Below, piece after piece: positions 53,043 to 60,854 of a stretch of 64,000 bases of DNA. How positions within the stretch are numbered: the first letter of the stretch is position 1; each line of letters begins with the position of its first letter. The notes below the pieces were generated by a model, which saw only the letters and a list, made by a program, of their open reading frames with translations, was not told the origin of the DNA and made no database searches. This DNA is from Micromonospora endolithica. Lineage in GTDB: Bacteria > Actinomycetota > Actinomycetes > Mycobacteriales > Micromonosporaceae. The stretch is from positions 124,001 through 188,000 of the forward strand of contig NZ_RBAK01000003.1 in NCBI RefSeq assembly GCF_003626595.1, read 5' to 3'. The position numbers and the translations under genes were made by a program.

Positions 53043-53329
53043 GCGGTCAACCCTCGCCGAACCGGCTGCCCATGGCCACTGCCGGGTGAGATACATCGCG
53101 CCTTGTCCGCCTCATCGCGAGATCTTGGACAGTTTCCGTCAGCGCCGGACAGTCAGCGCCGGACGGTAACTGTCCAAGATCTGGAAGCGCCGGCTGCGAG
53201 GTGGCGATCGGCGGTCAGGTCGACGGCCTCGTAGCGCCGCTGACCGGCCCTCGGCTGTCGTCCCTGACGGATCGCCGGCTGTCGCGCCGCTGGTCGGCTC
53301 GCGGTGATCCACGACGCTCTCCGTGCCGG
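53043..53329. other. Intergenic region holding a hairpin repeat
   Basis: 287 bases without a gene. Most notable is the 61-bp hairpin at 53121-53181; the rest shows no recognisable signals. Confidence 0.5.
53121..53181. repeat. Palindromic hairpin element with internal direct repeats
   Basis: The arms begin GATCTTGGACAGTT and its complement, with one mismatch before a further CCGTC pairing. The centre holds two direct copies of GTCAGCGCCGGAC separated by one base. The form (GATCTTGGACAGTT end) is one I associate with repeats in actinomycete genomes, but only one copy is in the window. Confidence 0.75.
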
Positions 53330-53806
53330 TCAGCCGCCGAACCAGCCAGGCACGTCGAGCCGGAACAGGTCGGCCGGCGTGACGGCCCGCAGGTCGTCCT
53401 CCAGCGCGGCGACCCGGTCCGCGCCGAGTCTGGCCGCCCACCCGGCCCGGAGCTGGTCGAAGACGACCGCCGAACGGCGCAGCCCGTCGTGGCCGCGCGG
53501 GGTGAGCCGGACCAGTTTGCGCCGCGCGTCACTCGGGTCGTCGACGCGTTCGAGGTAGCCCAGGGCGACCAGGCGGTCCACGGTCTTGCCGGCGGCCTGC
53601 TTGGAGATGCCGAGCCGTTGGCCCAGGTCGGTGGCGGTGGTGCCGCCGACGCCGACGGCCTGGAACACGAAGCCGTGCATCGGCCGCAGGTCGGGGTGTC
53701 CCTGCCGGGCCAGTTCCCGGTGCAGGTCGTCGATGAGCGTACGGAAGCCGGCCAGCAGCAGCAGCGGCAGCACGAAGCCGGGTCGGTCGGGGTCAGCCGT
53801 TGCCAT
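53330..53806 (-). CDS. MarR-family transcriptional regulator
   Basis: 158 residues. Winged helix of MarR type: TTATDLGQRLGISKQAAGKTVDRLVALGYLERVDDPSDARRKLVRLTPRG; the DxR wing (DPSDARRKL) is intact. There is no conserved redox Cys of the OhrR type. It is divergent from an alkylhydroperoxidase-like gene with a gap of 85 bases and probably controls it. Confidence 0.87.
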   Translation of the reverse strand: MATADPDRPGFVLPLLLLAGFRTLIDDLHRELARQGHPDLRPMHGFVFQAVGVGGTTATDLGQRLGISKQAAGKTVDRLVALGYLERVDDPSDARRKLVRLTPRGHDGLRRSAVVFDQLRAGWAARLGADRVAALEDDLRAVTPADLFRLDVPGWFGG

Positions 53807-53836
53807 GTTCGACAGCCTGGTTTACTGTTTCGACAA
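53806..53836. promoter_or_regulatory. Candidate MarR binding region
   Basis: TGTTCGACA (53806-53814) and TGTTTCGACA (53826-53835) form a direct repeat in the MarR/AhpD divergent gap, starting at the MarR start codon. Placement suits autoregulation, but the site is inferred only from the repeat. Confidence 0.4.
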
Positions 53837-53891
53837 CCACGTTGACGATCGTACGCCGTCACGCCCCTCCGGACGAAAGCAGGCTCCGCCG

Positions 53892-54446
53892 ATGCCCGTC
53901 TTCACCCCGCACACCCGCGACACCGCCCCCGCCGCCGCCCGACCCACCATCGACGCGGTCGCCCGGAAGTTCGGACGGCTGCCGGCGGCGGTCGGCCTGA
54001 TGGCCGATTCACCGGAGCTGCTGAAGGGCTTCCTCGCCGCGAACGCCAGCTTCGAGGCGAGCAGCCTCGACCCGGTGCAGCGGGAGGTCGTCGTGCTGAC
54101 CGTCGCCACCCGCAACCGGTGCCACCTCTGCGTGGCCATGCACACCGCCACCCTGGTGCGGTCGGGCGCGGACGAGACGCTGATCCGGGCCCTGCGGGAC
54201 GGTACGCCCCTGCCCGACGACCGGCTGGAGGCACTGCGCCGCTTCACCATCGCCGTCCTCGACCACGCCGGTGCGGTGCCCGAGGACGAGTTGGGTGCCT
54301 TCCTGGACGCCGGCCACGAACCCCGGGCGGCCCTCGACGTGGTGCTCGGGGTCGGCACGTACACCCTCTCCACCTTCGCCAACCGGCTCACCGGAGCGCC
54401 GGTCGACCCGCCCTTCGTGCCGTACGCCTGGAAACCGGCCGGCTAG
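53892..54446 (+). CDS. AhpD/carboxymuconolactone decarboxylase-family peroxidase
   Basis: 184 residues. The AhpD active-site pattern is present: Cys77-x2-Cys80 with His84 (NRCHLCVAMH) in the helical core, after a helix carrying PVQREVVVLTVA. Members reduce alkyl hydroperoxides with thiol electron donors. No signal peptide. It is divergent from a MarR regulator; redox or organic peroxide stress is the likely inducer. Confidence 0.88.
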   Translation: MPVFTPHTRDTAPAAARPTIDAVARKFGRLPAAVGLMADSPELLKGFLAANASFEASSLDPVQREVVVLTVATRNRCHLCVAMHTATLVRSGADETLIRALRDGTPLPDDRLEALRRFTIAVLDHAGAVPEDELGAFLDAGHEPRAALDVVLGVGTYTLSTFANRLTGAPVDPPFVPYAWKPAG

Positions 54447-54490
54447 CCCGCCCCCTCCCCGTCCGCTCCCGCCCCCTCCCCGTCCCGCCG
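54447..54490 (+). repeat. GC tandem repeat (CCCGCCCCCTCCCCGTC)
   Basis: Two imperfect units of about 21 bases sharing GCCCCCTCCCCGTCC directly after the AhpD stop codon, 20 bases before repeat copy H. Confidence 0.75.
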
Positions 54491-54509
54491 GTGCCGCGAC
54501 GGGACGGTT

Positions 54510-54563
54510 GTTAAGAAGGGGCCCTTCCTCTACCGGAGGCGTTAAGAAGGTGCCCTTCCTTAC
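54510..54563 (-). repeat. Interspersed repeat copy H (direct dimer)
   Basis: Minus orientation: AGGAAGGGCACC-TTCTTAACGCC, link TCCGGTAG, AGGAAGGGCCCC-TTCTTAAC. It lies between two genes on the plus strand, in the leader of the UbiD gene. Confidence 0.9.
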
Positions 54564-54614
54564 ATCGCACCCCGGCGGCGTGGGGACGGGGACCGGTGGG
54601 GGAGACTGGCAGGC

Positions 54615-56075
54615 ATGGCGGTTCGTGGCTTCCCGTACACCGATCTCAAGGACTTCCTGGCGGCGCTGGAGCGCGCGGGTGAGCTGCGCCGGATCACCGT
54701 GCCGGTCGACCCCACCCTGGAGATCAGCGAGGTGGTCACCCGTACCGTTCGCCAGGGCGGGCCGGCGCTGCTCTTCGAGCGGCCCACCCGGGGTGAGATG
54801 CCGGTCGCGATCAACCTGTTCGGCACCGAGAAGCGGATGGCGATGGCGCTCGGGGTCGAGTCGCTGGACGAGATCGGCGACCGGATCGGCGCGCTGGTGA
54901 AGCCGGAGCTGCCGGTCGGCTGGTCCGGCATCCGCGAGGGCCTGGGCAAGGTCATGCAGCTCAAGTCGGTGCCGCCGCGCAAGGTGAAGACCGCCCCCTG
55001 CCAGCAGGTCGTCTACCGCGGCGACGACGTCGACCTGAACAAGCTGCCCGGCCTCCAGGTGTGGCCCGGGGACGGCGGCATCTTCCACAACTACGGGCTG
55101 ACCCACACCAAGCACCCGGAGACCGGCAAGCGCAACCTGGGGCTCTACCGCCTCCAGCAGCACGGCCGCAACACCCTCGGCATGCACTGGCAGATCCACA
55201 AGGACTCCACCGCCCACCACGCGGTCGCCGAGCGGCTCGGCCAGCGCCTGCCCGTCGCGGTCGCGATCGGCTGCGACCCCGTCGTGTCGTACGCGGCCAG
55301 CGCGCCGCTGCCCGGCGACATCGACGAATACCTGTTCGCCGGGTTCCTGCGCGGTGAGCGGGTGGAGATGGTCGACTGCCTGACCGTGCCGCTCCAGGTC
55401 CCGGCGCACGCCCAGATCGTGCTGGAGGGCTACCTGGAGCCCGGTGAGCGGCTGCCCGAGGGCCCGTTCGGCGACCACACCGGCTTCTACACCCCGGTCG
55501 AGCCGTTCCCGGTGCTGCACATCGAGGCGATGACCATGCAGCGCGACCCGGTCTACCACTCGATCGTCACCTCGAAGCCGCCGCAGGAGGACCACGGCCT
55601 CGGCAAGGCCACCGAGCGGATCTTCCAGCCGCTGCTCAAGCTGCTGATCCCGGACATCGTCGACTACGACCTGCCGGCCGCCGGGGTCTTCCACAACTGC
55701 GCGATCGTGTCGATCCGCAAGCGCTACCCGAAGCACGCGCAGAAGGTCATGAACGCGATCTGGGGCGCGCACCTGATGTCGCTGACCAAGCTGATCGTGA
55801 TCGTCGACGAGGACTGCGACGTGCACGACTACCACGAGGTCGCCTTCCGCGCCTTCGGCAACGTCGACTACGCCCGGGACCTGCTGCTCACCGAGGGTCC
55901 GGTGGACCACCTCGACCACTCGTCGTACCAGCAGTTCTGGGGCGGCAAGGTCGGCGTCGACGCCACCCGGAAGCTGCCCACCGAGGGCTACACCCGGGGC
56001 TGGCCGGAGGAGATGACCATGGCCCCCGAGGTCGTCTCGCTGGTCGACAAGCGTTGGAAGGAGTACGGGCTCTGA
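54615..56075 (+). CDS. UbiD-family menaquinone decarboxylase (MqnL-type)
   Basis: 486 residues, the length of UbiD carboxylyases. Key stretches: LKDFLAALERAGELRRI at the start, GGIFHNYGLTHTKHPETGKRNLGLYRLQ, GMHWQIHKDS, EGYLEPGERLPEGPFGDHTGFYTP with the catalytic Arg/Glu region, and DVHDYHEVAF. UbiD enzymes use prenylated FMN made by UbiX. The neighbouring UbiA and UbiX genes and the AsnC regulator match the streptomycete futalosine-pathway locus, so its substrate is a prenylated naphthoate of menaquinone biosynthesis. No RBS consensus; start at the ATG preceding AVRGFPYTD. Confidence 0.9.
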   Translation: MAVRGFPYTDLKDFLAALERAGELRRITVPVDPTLEISEVVTRTVRQGGPALLFERPTRGEMPVAINLFGTEKRMAMALGVESLDEIGDRIGALVKPELPVGWSGIREGLGKVMQLKSVPPRKVKTAPCQQVVYRGDDVDLNKLPGLQVWPGDGGIFHNYGLTHTKHPETGKRNLGLYRLQQHGRNTLGMHWQIHKDSTAHHAVAERLGQRLPVAVAIGCDPVVSYAASAPLPGDIDEYLFAGFLRGERVEMVDCLTVPLQVPAHAQIVLEGYLEPGERLPEGPFGDHTGFYTPVEPFPVLHIEAMTMQRDPVYHSIVTSKPPQEDHGLGKATERIFQPLLKLLIPDIVDYDLPAAGVFHNCAIVSIRKRYPKHAQKVMNAIWGAHLMSLTKLIVIVDEDCDVHDYHEVAFRAFGNVDYARDLLLTEGPVDHLDHSSYQQFWGGKVGVDATRKLPTEGYTRGWPEEMTMAPEVVSLVDKRWKEYGL

Positions 56076-56977
56076 TGACGGCTGTGCAGGAGCGGCCCGG
56101 TCGCGTCAAACCCTTCCTCAAGCTCGTCGCGATCGAGCACTCGGTCTTCGCGCTGCCGTTCGCGTACCTCTCGGCGTTGACCGCGATGCAGGTCGACGGC
56201 GGGCGGGTGCGCTGGGTCGACCTGCTCCTGATCACCGTGGCGATGGTCGGGGCGCGGACGTTCGCGATGGCCGCCAACCGGATCCTCGACCGGCGGGTCG
56301 ACGCCCGGAATCCGCGTACGGCCAACCGGGAACTGGTCACCGGGGCGGTGAGCGTGCGGACGGCCTGGACCGGCGCGGCCGTCGCGCTGGCGGTGTTCCT
56401 GGCCGCCGCCGCCCTGCTCAACCCGCTGTGCCTGGCGCTCGCGCCGCTCGCGGTGGTGCCGCTGGTCGTCTACCCGTACGCCAAGCGGTTCACCAACTGG
56501 CCGCACGCCGTCCTGGCGATCGCCCAGGCGGTCGGCCCGGTCGGCGCGTGGTTGGGCGTCACCGGCACCCTGGACGGCTCCTGGCAGGCGTGGCTGCTCG
56601 GCGCGGCGGTCGGTCTGTGGATCGGTGGCTTCGACCTGATCTACGCCTGCCAGGACGCCGAGGTGGACCGGCAGATCGGGGTGCACAGCGTGCCCGCCCG
56701 GTACGGGGTGCGCTTCGCGCTGCACGCCTCCACCGTCGCGCACGTGGTGACGTTCGCGCTGTTCGTCTGGTTCGGCGCGCTGATCGGGTTCGGGTGGCCG
56801 TTCTGGATCGGCCTGGCGCTCACCGCCGTCGCGTTCGGATACCAGCACGTCGTGGTCAGCCCGCAGGACCTGAGCAAGGTCAACCGGGCGTTCTTCACCG
56901 CCAACGGGTTCGTCGGGATCGCGCTGTTCGCCTTCGCCCTGCTCGACCTGGTGCTCCGCCTGGACCTGCGCGCCTGA
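56075..56977 (+). CDS. mqnP: UbiA-family prenyltransferase MqnP
   Basis: 300 residues with eight to nine membrane helices. The two aspartate-rich sites for Mg-diphosphate binding are AANRILDRRVDARNPRTANR (NxxxDxxxD) and YACQDAEVDRQIGVHS (DxxxDxxxG). EHSVFALPFAYLSAL near the start is typical of the MqnP/UbiA branch. It attaches a polyprenyl chain to the naphthoate ring. The ATG overlaps the UbiD stop by one base (TGATG), so the two are co-translated. Confidence 0.92.
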   Translation: MTAVQERPGRVKPFLKLVAIEHSVFALPFAYLSALTAMQVDGGRVRWVDLLLITVAMVGARTFAMAANRILDRRVDARNPRTANRELVTGAVSVRTAWTGAAVALAVFLAAAALLNPLCLALAPLAVVPLVVYPYAKRFTNWPHAVLAIAQAVGPVGAWLGVTGTLDGSWQAWLLGAAVGLWIGGFDLIYACQDAEVDRQIGVHSVPARYGVRFALHASTVAHVVTFALFVWFGALIGFGWPFWIGLALTAVAFGYQHVVVSPQDLSKVNRAFFTANGFVGIALFAFALLDLVLRLDLRA

Positions 56978-56982
56978 AGCGC

Positions 56983-57024
56983 GCCGGGTCGCGCGGCGGT
57001 GCCGGGTCGCGCGGCGGTGCCGGG
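56983..57024 (+). repeat. 18-bp tandem repeat
   Basis: Two perfect copies of GCCGGGTCGCGCGGCGGT (56983-57000, 57001-57018) plus a partial third, between the mqnP stop and repeat copy I. Confidence 0.92.
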
Positions 57025-57077
57025 CGTTAAGAAGGGACCCCTGCTCTACCGGAGGCGTTAAGCGGGGGCCCTTCCTT
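57025..57077 (-). repeat. Interspersed repeat copy I (direct dimer)
   Basis: Minus orientation: AGGAAGGGCCCC, link TCCGGTAG, then AGCAGGGGTCCC-TTCTTAACGCC; somewhat degenerate. It encodes the last residues and the stop codon of the terpene synthase gene. Confidence 0.88.
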
Positions 57078-58034
57078 GCTCGCGTAGCGGGTGCTCTCCA
57101 GCGTCCAGTCGATGGTGCCGCGGACGGAGTTGGCGACCACGTCGAGATGGTCGGTGACCGCCTCGTCCAGCGCCGGTCCGAACGACGGCACCGCCGCGCG
57201 CAGCGTCACGAACCGGCGCATCGACTCCCGCCAGCGGGCCGCCACGAGGTCGATCGCCACCGGCACCGGCACGCCGCGTTCGGCGGCGACCGCCAGCACC
57301 AGGTTGTGCCCGCCCGAGGTGACCCGGTCCCGCTCCAGTGAGGCCACGTCGTTGTACCAGGAGAGCAGGTCGTTGCCCGTCTCGGCGATCCGCCGCAGCA
57401 GCGGGTGGTGGTGGACCGGGTCCGGCAGCGGGCGCCCGGTCACGAACTCGACCAGCGGATACGACACGAACGCCGCCGACGTCGCCCGCCGCAGTTCGAC
57501 GTAAGCGGCCACGTCCGGCGCCTGACCGGCTGCCTTGCCGGCCGCCTCCCGCCAGGTGCCGTCGAGGTGGTGCGCCACCGCGTCGGCGAAGCGCAGCCGC
57601 CAGCGCGCCGGCATCCGGCGGTGTGGCTCGCGCCAGGCCCGCACCAGCAGCCGGCGCAACGGGCCGGTGAGGCCGGCGTGCCGGAACCGGGCGCCTCCGC
57701 GCAGCAACGTCACCGCCCCGGTACGCAGGGCGCGCACCTCGTCCGGGGCCAGCCGGTCCGGCCCGTCACAGAGGTCGTCGACCAGGAAGAACCAGGTGAA
57801 CAGGGCGGTCACCACCCGCAGGTCCGGCTCGGTCGCGTCCGGGTAGAGGCGGGCCGCGTACCGGGCGAAGCCGGACCGGTCCAGCCGGCGGTGGGCCGCC
57901 TCGCTCAGCGGCAGGCGCAGGCTCGGCAGCAGGTCACCGACCAGCCACTCCTGCACCCGGTCGGCGTGCGGCGACAGGCGGGGCGGGATCGGGCAGTCGG
58001 CGCGCAGGGACCGCAGGATCTCGCCGGTGGTCAC
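57027..58034 (-). CDS. Class I terpene synthase
   Basis: 335 residues. The class I motifs are intact: the Asp-rich DDLCD (residues 86-90), the NSE motif NDLLSWYND (221-229) and the RY pair (Arg316, Tyr317) near the C-terminus. The product is probably a sesquiterpene or other cyclic terpene from a linear diphosphate. The ATPase-free single domain fits bacterial cyclases. GTG start preceded by GGAGG. After Tyr317 the remaining ~17 residues and the stop come from repeat copy I. It lies on the opposite strand between mqnP and ubiX, unlike the usual menaquinone locus. Confidence 0.88.
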   Translation of the reverse strand: MTTGEILRSLRADCPIPPRLSPHADRVQEWLVGDLLPSLRLPLSEAAHRRLDRSGFARYAARLYPDATEPDLRVVTALFTWFFLVDDLCDGPDRLAPDEVRALRTGAVTLLRGGARFRHAGLTGPLRRLLVRAWREPHRRMPARWRLRFADAVAHHLDGTWREAAGKAAGQAPDVAAYVELRRATSAAFVSYPLVEFVTGRPLPDPVHHHPLLRRIAETGNDLLSWYNDVASLERDRVTSGGHNLVLAVAAERGVPVPVAIDLVAARWRESMRRFVTLRAAVPSFGPALDEAVTDHLDVVANSVRGTIDWTLESTRYASKEGPPLNASGRAGVPS

Positions 58035-58207
58035 GGATTCCTCCCTCGGGGACACCTGTCCGATCAACTCGCCCCGGCAGCATGGCAGGTCCACAAGAGA
58101 CCCACCGCCCCGACTGGACAACGGGGCTACCCGGCAGTAATCGCCGCGTTGACGGACATAGCGCCCCGCCCGTCGGCCGACGGTGGTGACCAGGCAGGCT
58201 GGAGGGC
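58035..58207. promoter_or_regulatory. Divergent promoter region, terpene synthase and ubiX
   Basis: 173 bases between divergent starts. The terpene synthase RBS (GGAGG) and a GGAGGG just before the ubiX ATG are clear; no operator-like repeat noticed. Confidence 0.5.
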
Positions 58208-58870
58208 ATGCGCGAACCTTGGGTGATCGGCGTCTCCGGCGCCTCCGGCACGCCGTACGCGGCGGCCGTCGTCCGGGCGCTGCTCGACGCCGGGCAGGCA
58301 GTGGATCTCGTCGTGTCCCGCGCCGCCCGGCTCACCGTCCTGGACGAGACCGGCCGAGCGTTCCGGGACGGCCACTGGGCCGACGACCTGGCCGGGTGGC
58401 TGGGCCGGGACCTGACCGGTGCGGACGTACGGTACTGGCCGGCAGGTGACCTGGCGGCGGGGCCGAGCAGTGGCTCCTACCGGGTGCGCGGGATGGTCGT
58501 GGTCCCGGCGAGCACCGCCGCCTGCGCCGGCATCGCGATCGGGCTGTCCAAGGACCTGTTGCAGCGGGCCGCCGAGGTCAACCTCAAGGAACGCCGGCCG
58601 GTCGTGCTGGTGCCCCGCGAGACGCCGGTGACCCGCAGCCACCTGGAGCACCTGATCGCCCTGCACGACGCCGGCGCGGTGGTGCTGCCGGCAAGCCCGG
58701 GTTTCTACGGCGCGGGAGCGGCGGCCACCGCCGCGCAACTCGTGGACTTCGTCGCCGGAAAGGTGCTCGACGCACTCGGCGTACCGCACACGCTCTTCAC
58801 GCGGTGGGCGGGTGAGCTCGGCGCGGCGCGCGGCCGGGACGGCTCGGACGGAAACGCGGACCGGACCTGA
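58208..58870 (+). CDS. ubiX: Flavin prenyltransferase UbiX
   Basis: 220 residues. Rossmann-like FMN fold: IGVSGASGTPYAAAVVRALL at the start, PASTAACAGIAIGLSKDLLQRAAEVNLKERRPVVLVPRETP (phosphate loop and prenyl site) and FYGAGAAATAAQLVDFVAGKVLDALG. It makes the prenyl-FMN cofactor for UbiD. In Streptomyces the three genes are adjacent; here a terpene synthase sits between. The stop codon is inside the terminator hairpin. Confidence 0.93.
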   Translation: MREPWVIGVSGASGTPYAAAVVRALLDAGQAVDLVVSRAARLTVLDETGRAFRDGHWADDLAGWLGRDLTGADVRYWPAGDLAAGPSSGSYRVRGMVVVPASTAACAGIAIGLSKDLLQRAAEVNLKERRPVVLVPRETPVTRSHLEHLIALHDAGAVVLPASPGFYGAGAAATAAQLVDFVAGKVLDALGVPHTLFTRWAGELGAARGRDGSDGNADRT

Positions 58871-58882
58871 CGTCCGGTCCGC
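58856..58882. terminator. Terminator hairpin overlapping the ubiX stop
   Basis: GCGGACCGGAC and its exact complement with a 5-base loop (CTGAC) that contains part of the TGA stop. It lies before the convergent BldC-type gene and can serve both. Confidence 0.75.
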
Positions 58883-58900
58883 GCGCCGATCAGCACCTGG

Positions 58901-59167
58901 TCAGTACATGCCGGCGTTGGCCGGGCCCGGCCCGGTCGAGGCGGCGGGGCCGGCATTACGCGGCTTGCCCATGTCGTCCACCTCGTCCAGCATGCCCTCC
59001 CCCTCAAGCAGAGCCCGCACCTCGGATTCCCGAAACCGGCGATGCCCGCCTGGAGTCCGGATGCTACCTATCCGGCCCGCCGCTGCCCACCTCGTCACAG
59101 TTTTCGGGTCAACCCGAAACAGTGCGGCGACCTCACCCGGTGTCAGCAGGCGATCTCCAGTGTCCAC
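58901..59167 (-). CDS. bldC: BldC-family MerR-like DNA-binding protein
   Basis: 88 residues. The BldC domain is at ~5-58: LLTPGEVAALFRVDPKTVTRWAAAG, then RIGSIRTPGGHRRFRESEVRALL (helix-turn-helix and wing). Streptomyces BldC is 68 residues and represses or delays development genes. The C-terminal ~25 residues here (Gly/Pro/Ala-rich) are additional. The GTG start is chosen for its near-perfect RBS GAGGAGGGG; a longer frame upstream has no support. Whether this is the orthologue or a paralogue is not decidable without a tree. Confidence 0.85.
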   Translation of the reverse strand: MDTGDRLLTPGEVAALFRVDPKTVTRWAAAGRIGSIRTPGGHRRFRESEVRALLEGEGMLDEVDDMGKPRNAGPAASTGPGPANAGMY

Positions 59168-59436
59168 AGCCCCCTCCTCGCGTCGACGAAGCCCCCGGCT
59201 GAACACACTGCCCCCGGCCGGTGCGAGCCCAGAGCCGTCATGAGGGACGTATGGCAATTACAGCACCAGCGACCTGGCCTGTCCGCCAAACGCGAAAAAC
59301 GCACTGAGTGGGAAGTTAGTAAATGGTACCGGCGCCCTTCTTTCCTGACAGCGGGTACGTGAACCGTTACCTCTCGTCATGTTCAACTGATGCCAGGCGC
59401 TCGGCGTTACGCCCGAACGACTAGGGTCTACAGTCC
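59168..59436. other. Divergent region between bldC and the AsnC gene
   Basis: 269 bases, lower in GC than the rest of the window in its middle (59270-59345). It contains the bldC RBS and promoter and, at its right end, TAGGGT (59422-59427), a -10 box nine bases before the AsnC GTG. No gene seen. Confidence 0.5.
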
Positions 59437-59895
59437 GTGGACGCGATCGACCTGAGCCTCGTTGAGCTGCTGCGCGGCAACGCCCGCCTCTCCTACGCCG
59501 AACTGGCCCGCCAGGTGGGCCTCTCCGCACCGGCCGTGCACGAACGGGTCGGCAAGCTGGAGTCCGGTGGCGTGATCCGGGCGTACCGGGCAGAGGTGGA
59601 ACCGGAGACCATCGGTCTCGGCGTCACCGCGCTGATCGGCATCGTCGAGGACTCCGGCGCGGACACCGACGACGTGCTGGAGGCGTTCCGGGTGATGCCC
59701 GAGATCGAGTCCTGCTATTTCATGGCCGGGGTGGAGTCCTTCCTGCTCAAGGCCCGCGTCGGCACCATCGCTGAGCTGGAACAGCTCATCGTGCGGCTCA
59801 ACCGGACCGCGGGGGTGGCCTCCACCCGCACCAGCATCGCCCTGTCGACCAAGTGGGAGAACCGCCCGCAGCCGGTCTCGCCCCCGCCCGCCTGA
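59437..59895 (+). CDS. Lrp/AsnC-family transcriptional regulator
   Basis: 152 residues. AsnC helix-turn-helix (LVELLRGNARLSYAELARQVGLSAPAVHERVGKLESGG) followed by the RAM ligand domain (VTALIGIVEDSG ... IESCYFMAGVESFLLKARVG). GTG start, probably leaderless. In Streptomyces an AsnC gene sits directly beside the mqn genes; position here is the same, so it may respond to a metabolite of that pathway. Confidence 0.9.
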   Translation: MDAIDLSLVELLRGNARLSYAELARQVGLSAPAVHERVGKLESGGVIRAYRAEVEPETIGLGVTALIGIVEDSGADTDDVLEAFRVMPEIESCYFMAGVESFLLKARVGTIAELEQLIVRLNRTAGVASTRTSIALSTKWENRPQPVSPPPA

Positions 59896-59977
59896 GCCGC
59901 CCGCCGCTCCATCCGTGCGAGGCGCGACAGCCGGCCGGCTCTGGCGAACGACCGCACCACGGCGGTAGCGTGCGCCG

Positions 59978-60832
59978 ATGATCCCGCCGGTCGTCTCCCC
60001 AGCAGCCGCAGCCCACCGGGCCGGCGCGGCCGTGGTCACCGGGGCGGCCGGCGGCCTGGGCCGGGAGATCGCGGCGGCGCTGCACGCCGACGGCTGGCCG
60101 GTGCTCCTCACCGACCTGGACGGCGACGCCGTGGCCGCCGCCGCGGTGCCGCTCGGTGGGTGGTCCCGCGCCCTGGACGTACGCGACGAGGCCGCCTGCG
60201 CCGAGGTCGTTGCCGAGGCCGCGGGCCAGGGTGGGCTCGGCCTCTGGGTGAACAACGCCGGCATCCTGGTCACCGGCCCGTCGTGGGAGCAGGACGCCGC
60301 CACCCGGCGGCGGGTCGTCGAGGTGAACGCGCTCGGCGCGATGAACGGCACCCTCGCCGCGCTGGCCGTGATGCGCGCGCAGGGCCACGGCCACGTGCTC
60401 AACGTGGTCTCGCTGGCCGGCCTGGTGGCCGCGCCCGGCGAGACGGTGTACGCGGCCAGCAAGCACGCGCTCGTCGCGTTCAGCATCGGCACCCTGGCCG
60501 ACCTGCGGCTGGCCGGGCATCGGGGCGTACACGTGTCGTGCCTGTGCCCGGACGGGATCTGGACGCCGATGCTGCACGACAAGCTGGACGACCCGCAGGC
60601 CGCGGCGTCCTTCACCGGGACGCTGCTCGACCCGGCGCGGGTGGCCCGACGGGCCGCCCGGCTGGCCCGAAGGCCCCGACCGGTGGTCAGCGTGCCGCGC
60701 TGGCGCGGTGCCCAGGTGCGACTGCTCGACGCGCTGCCCGGGCTGGCCCTGCGCCTCGCGCCGCTGGTCCTCGCGGTCGGCCGGGCGGGGCAGCGCCGGC
60801 AACGCCGGCGCACCGGGACCGGCCCACGGTGA
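59978..60832 (+). CDS. SDR-family oxidoreductase
   Basis: 284 residues, classical SDR. Nucleotide loop TGAAGGLG (residues ~21-28), NNAG (~91), Ser in LNVVSLAG and the catalytic YAASKHA (Tyr-x3-Lys). The last ~40 residues contain a hydrophobic stretch (LPGLALRLAPLVLAVG), possibly a membrane anchor. A -10 box TAGCGT ends about nine bases before the ATG, suggesting a leaderless mRNA. Substrate unknown. Confidence 0.87.
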   Translation: MIPPVVSPAAAAHRAGAAVVTGAAGGLGREIAAALHADGWPVLLTDLDGDAVAAAAVPLGGWSRALDVRDEAACAEVVAEAAGQGGLGLWVNNAGILVTGPSWEQDAATRRRVVEVNALGAMNGTLAALAVMRAQGHGHVLNVVSLAGLVAAPGETVYAASKHALVAFSIGTLADLRLAGHRGVHVSCLCPDGIWTPMLHDKLDDPQAAASFTGTLLDPARVARRAARLARRPRPVVSVPRWRGAQVRLLDALPGLALRLAPLVLAVGRAGQRRQRRRTGTGPR

Positions 60833-60854
60833 GCAGGCTTGCTAGGTTTCCGGC

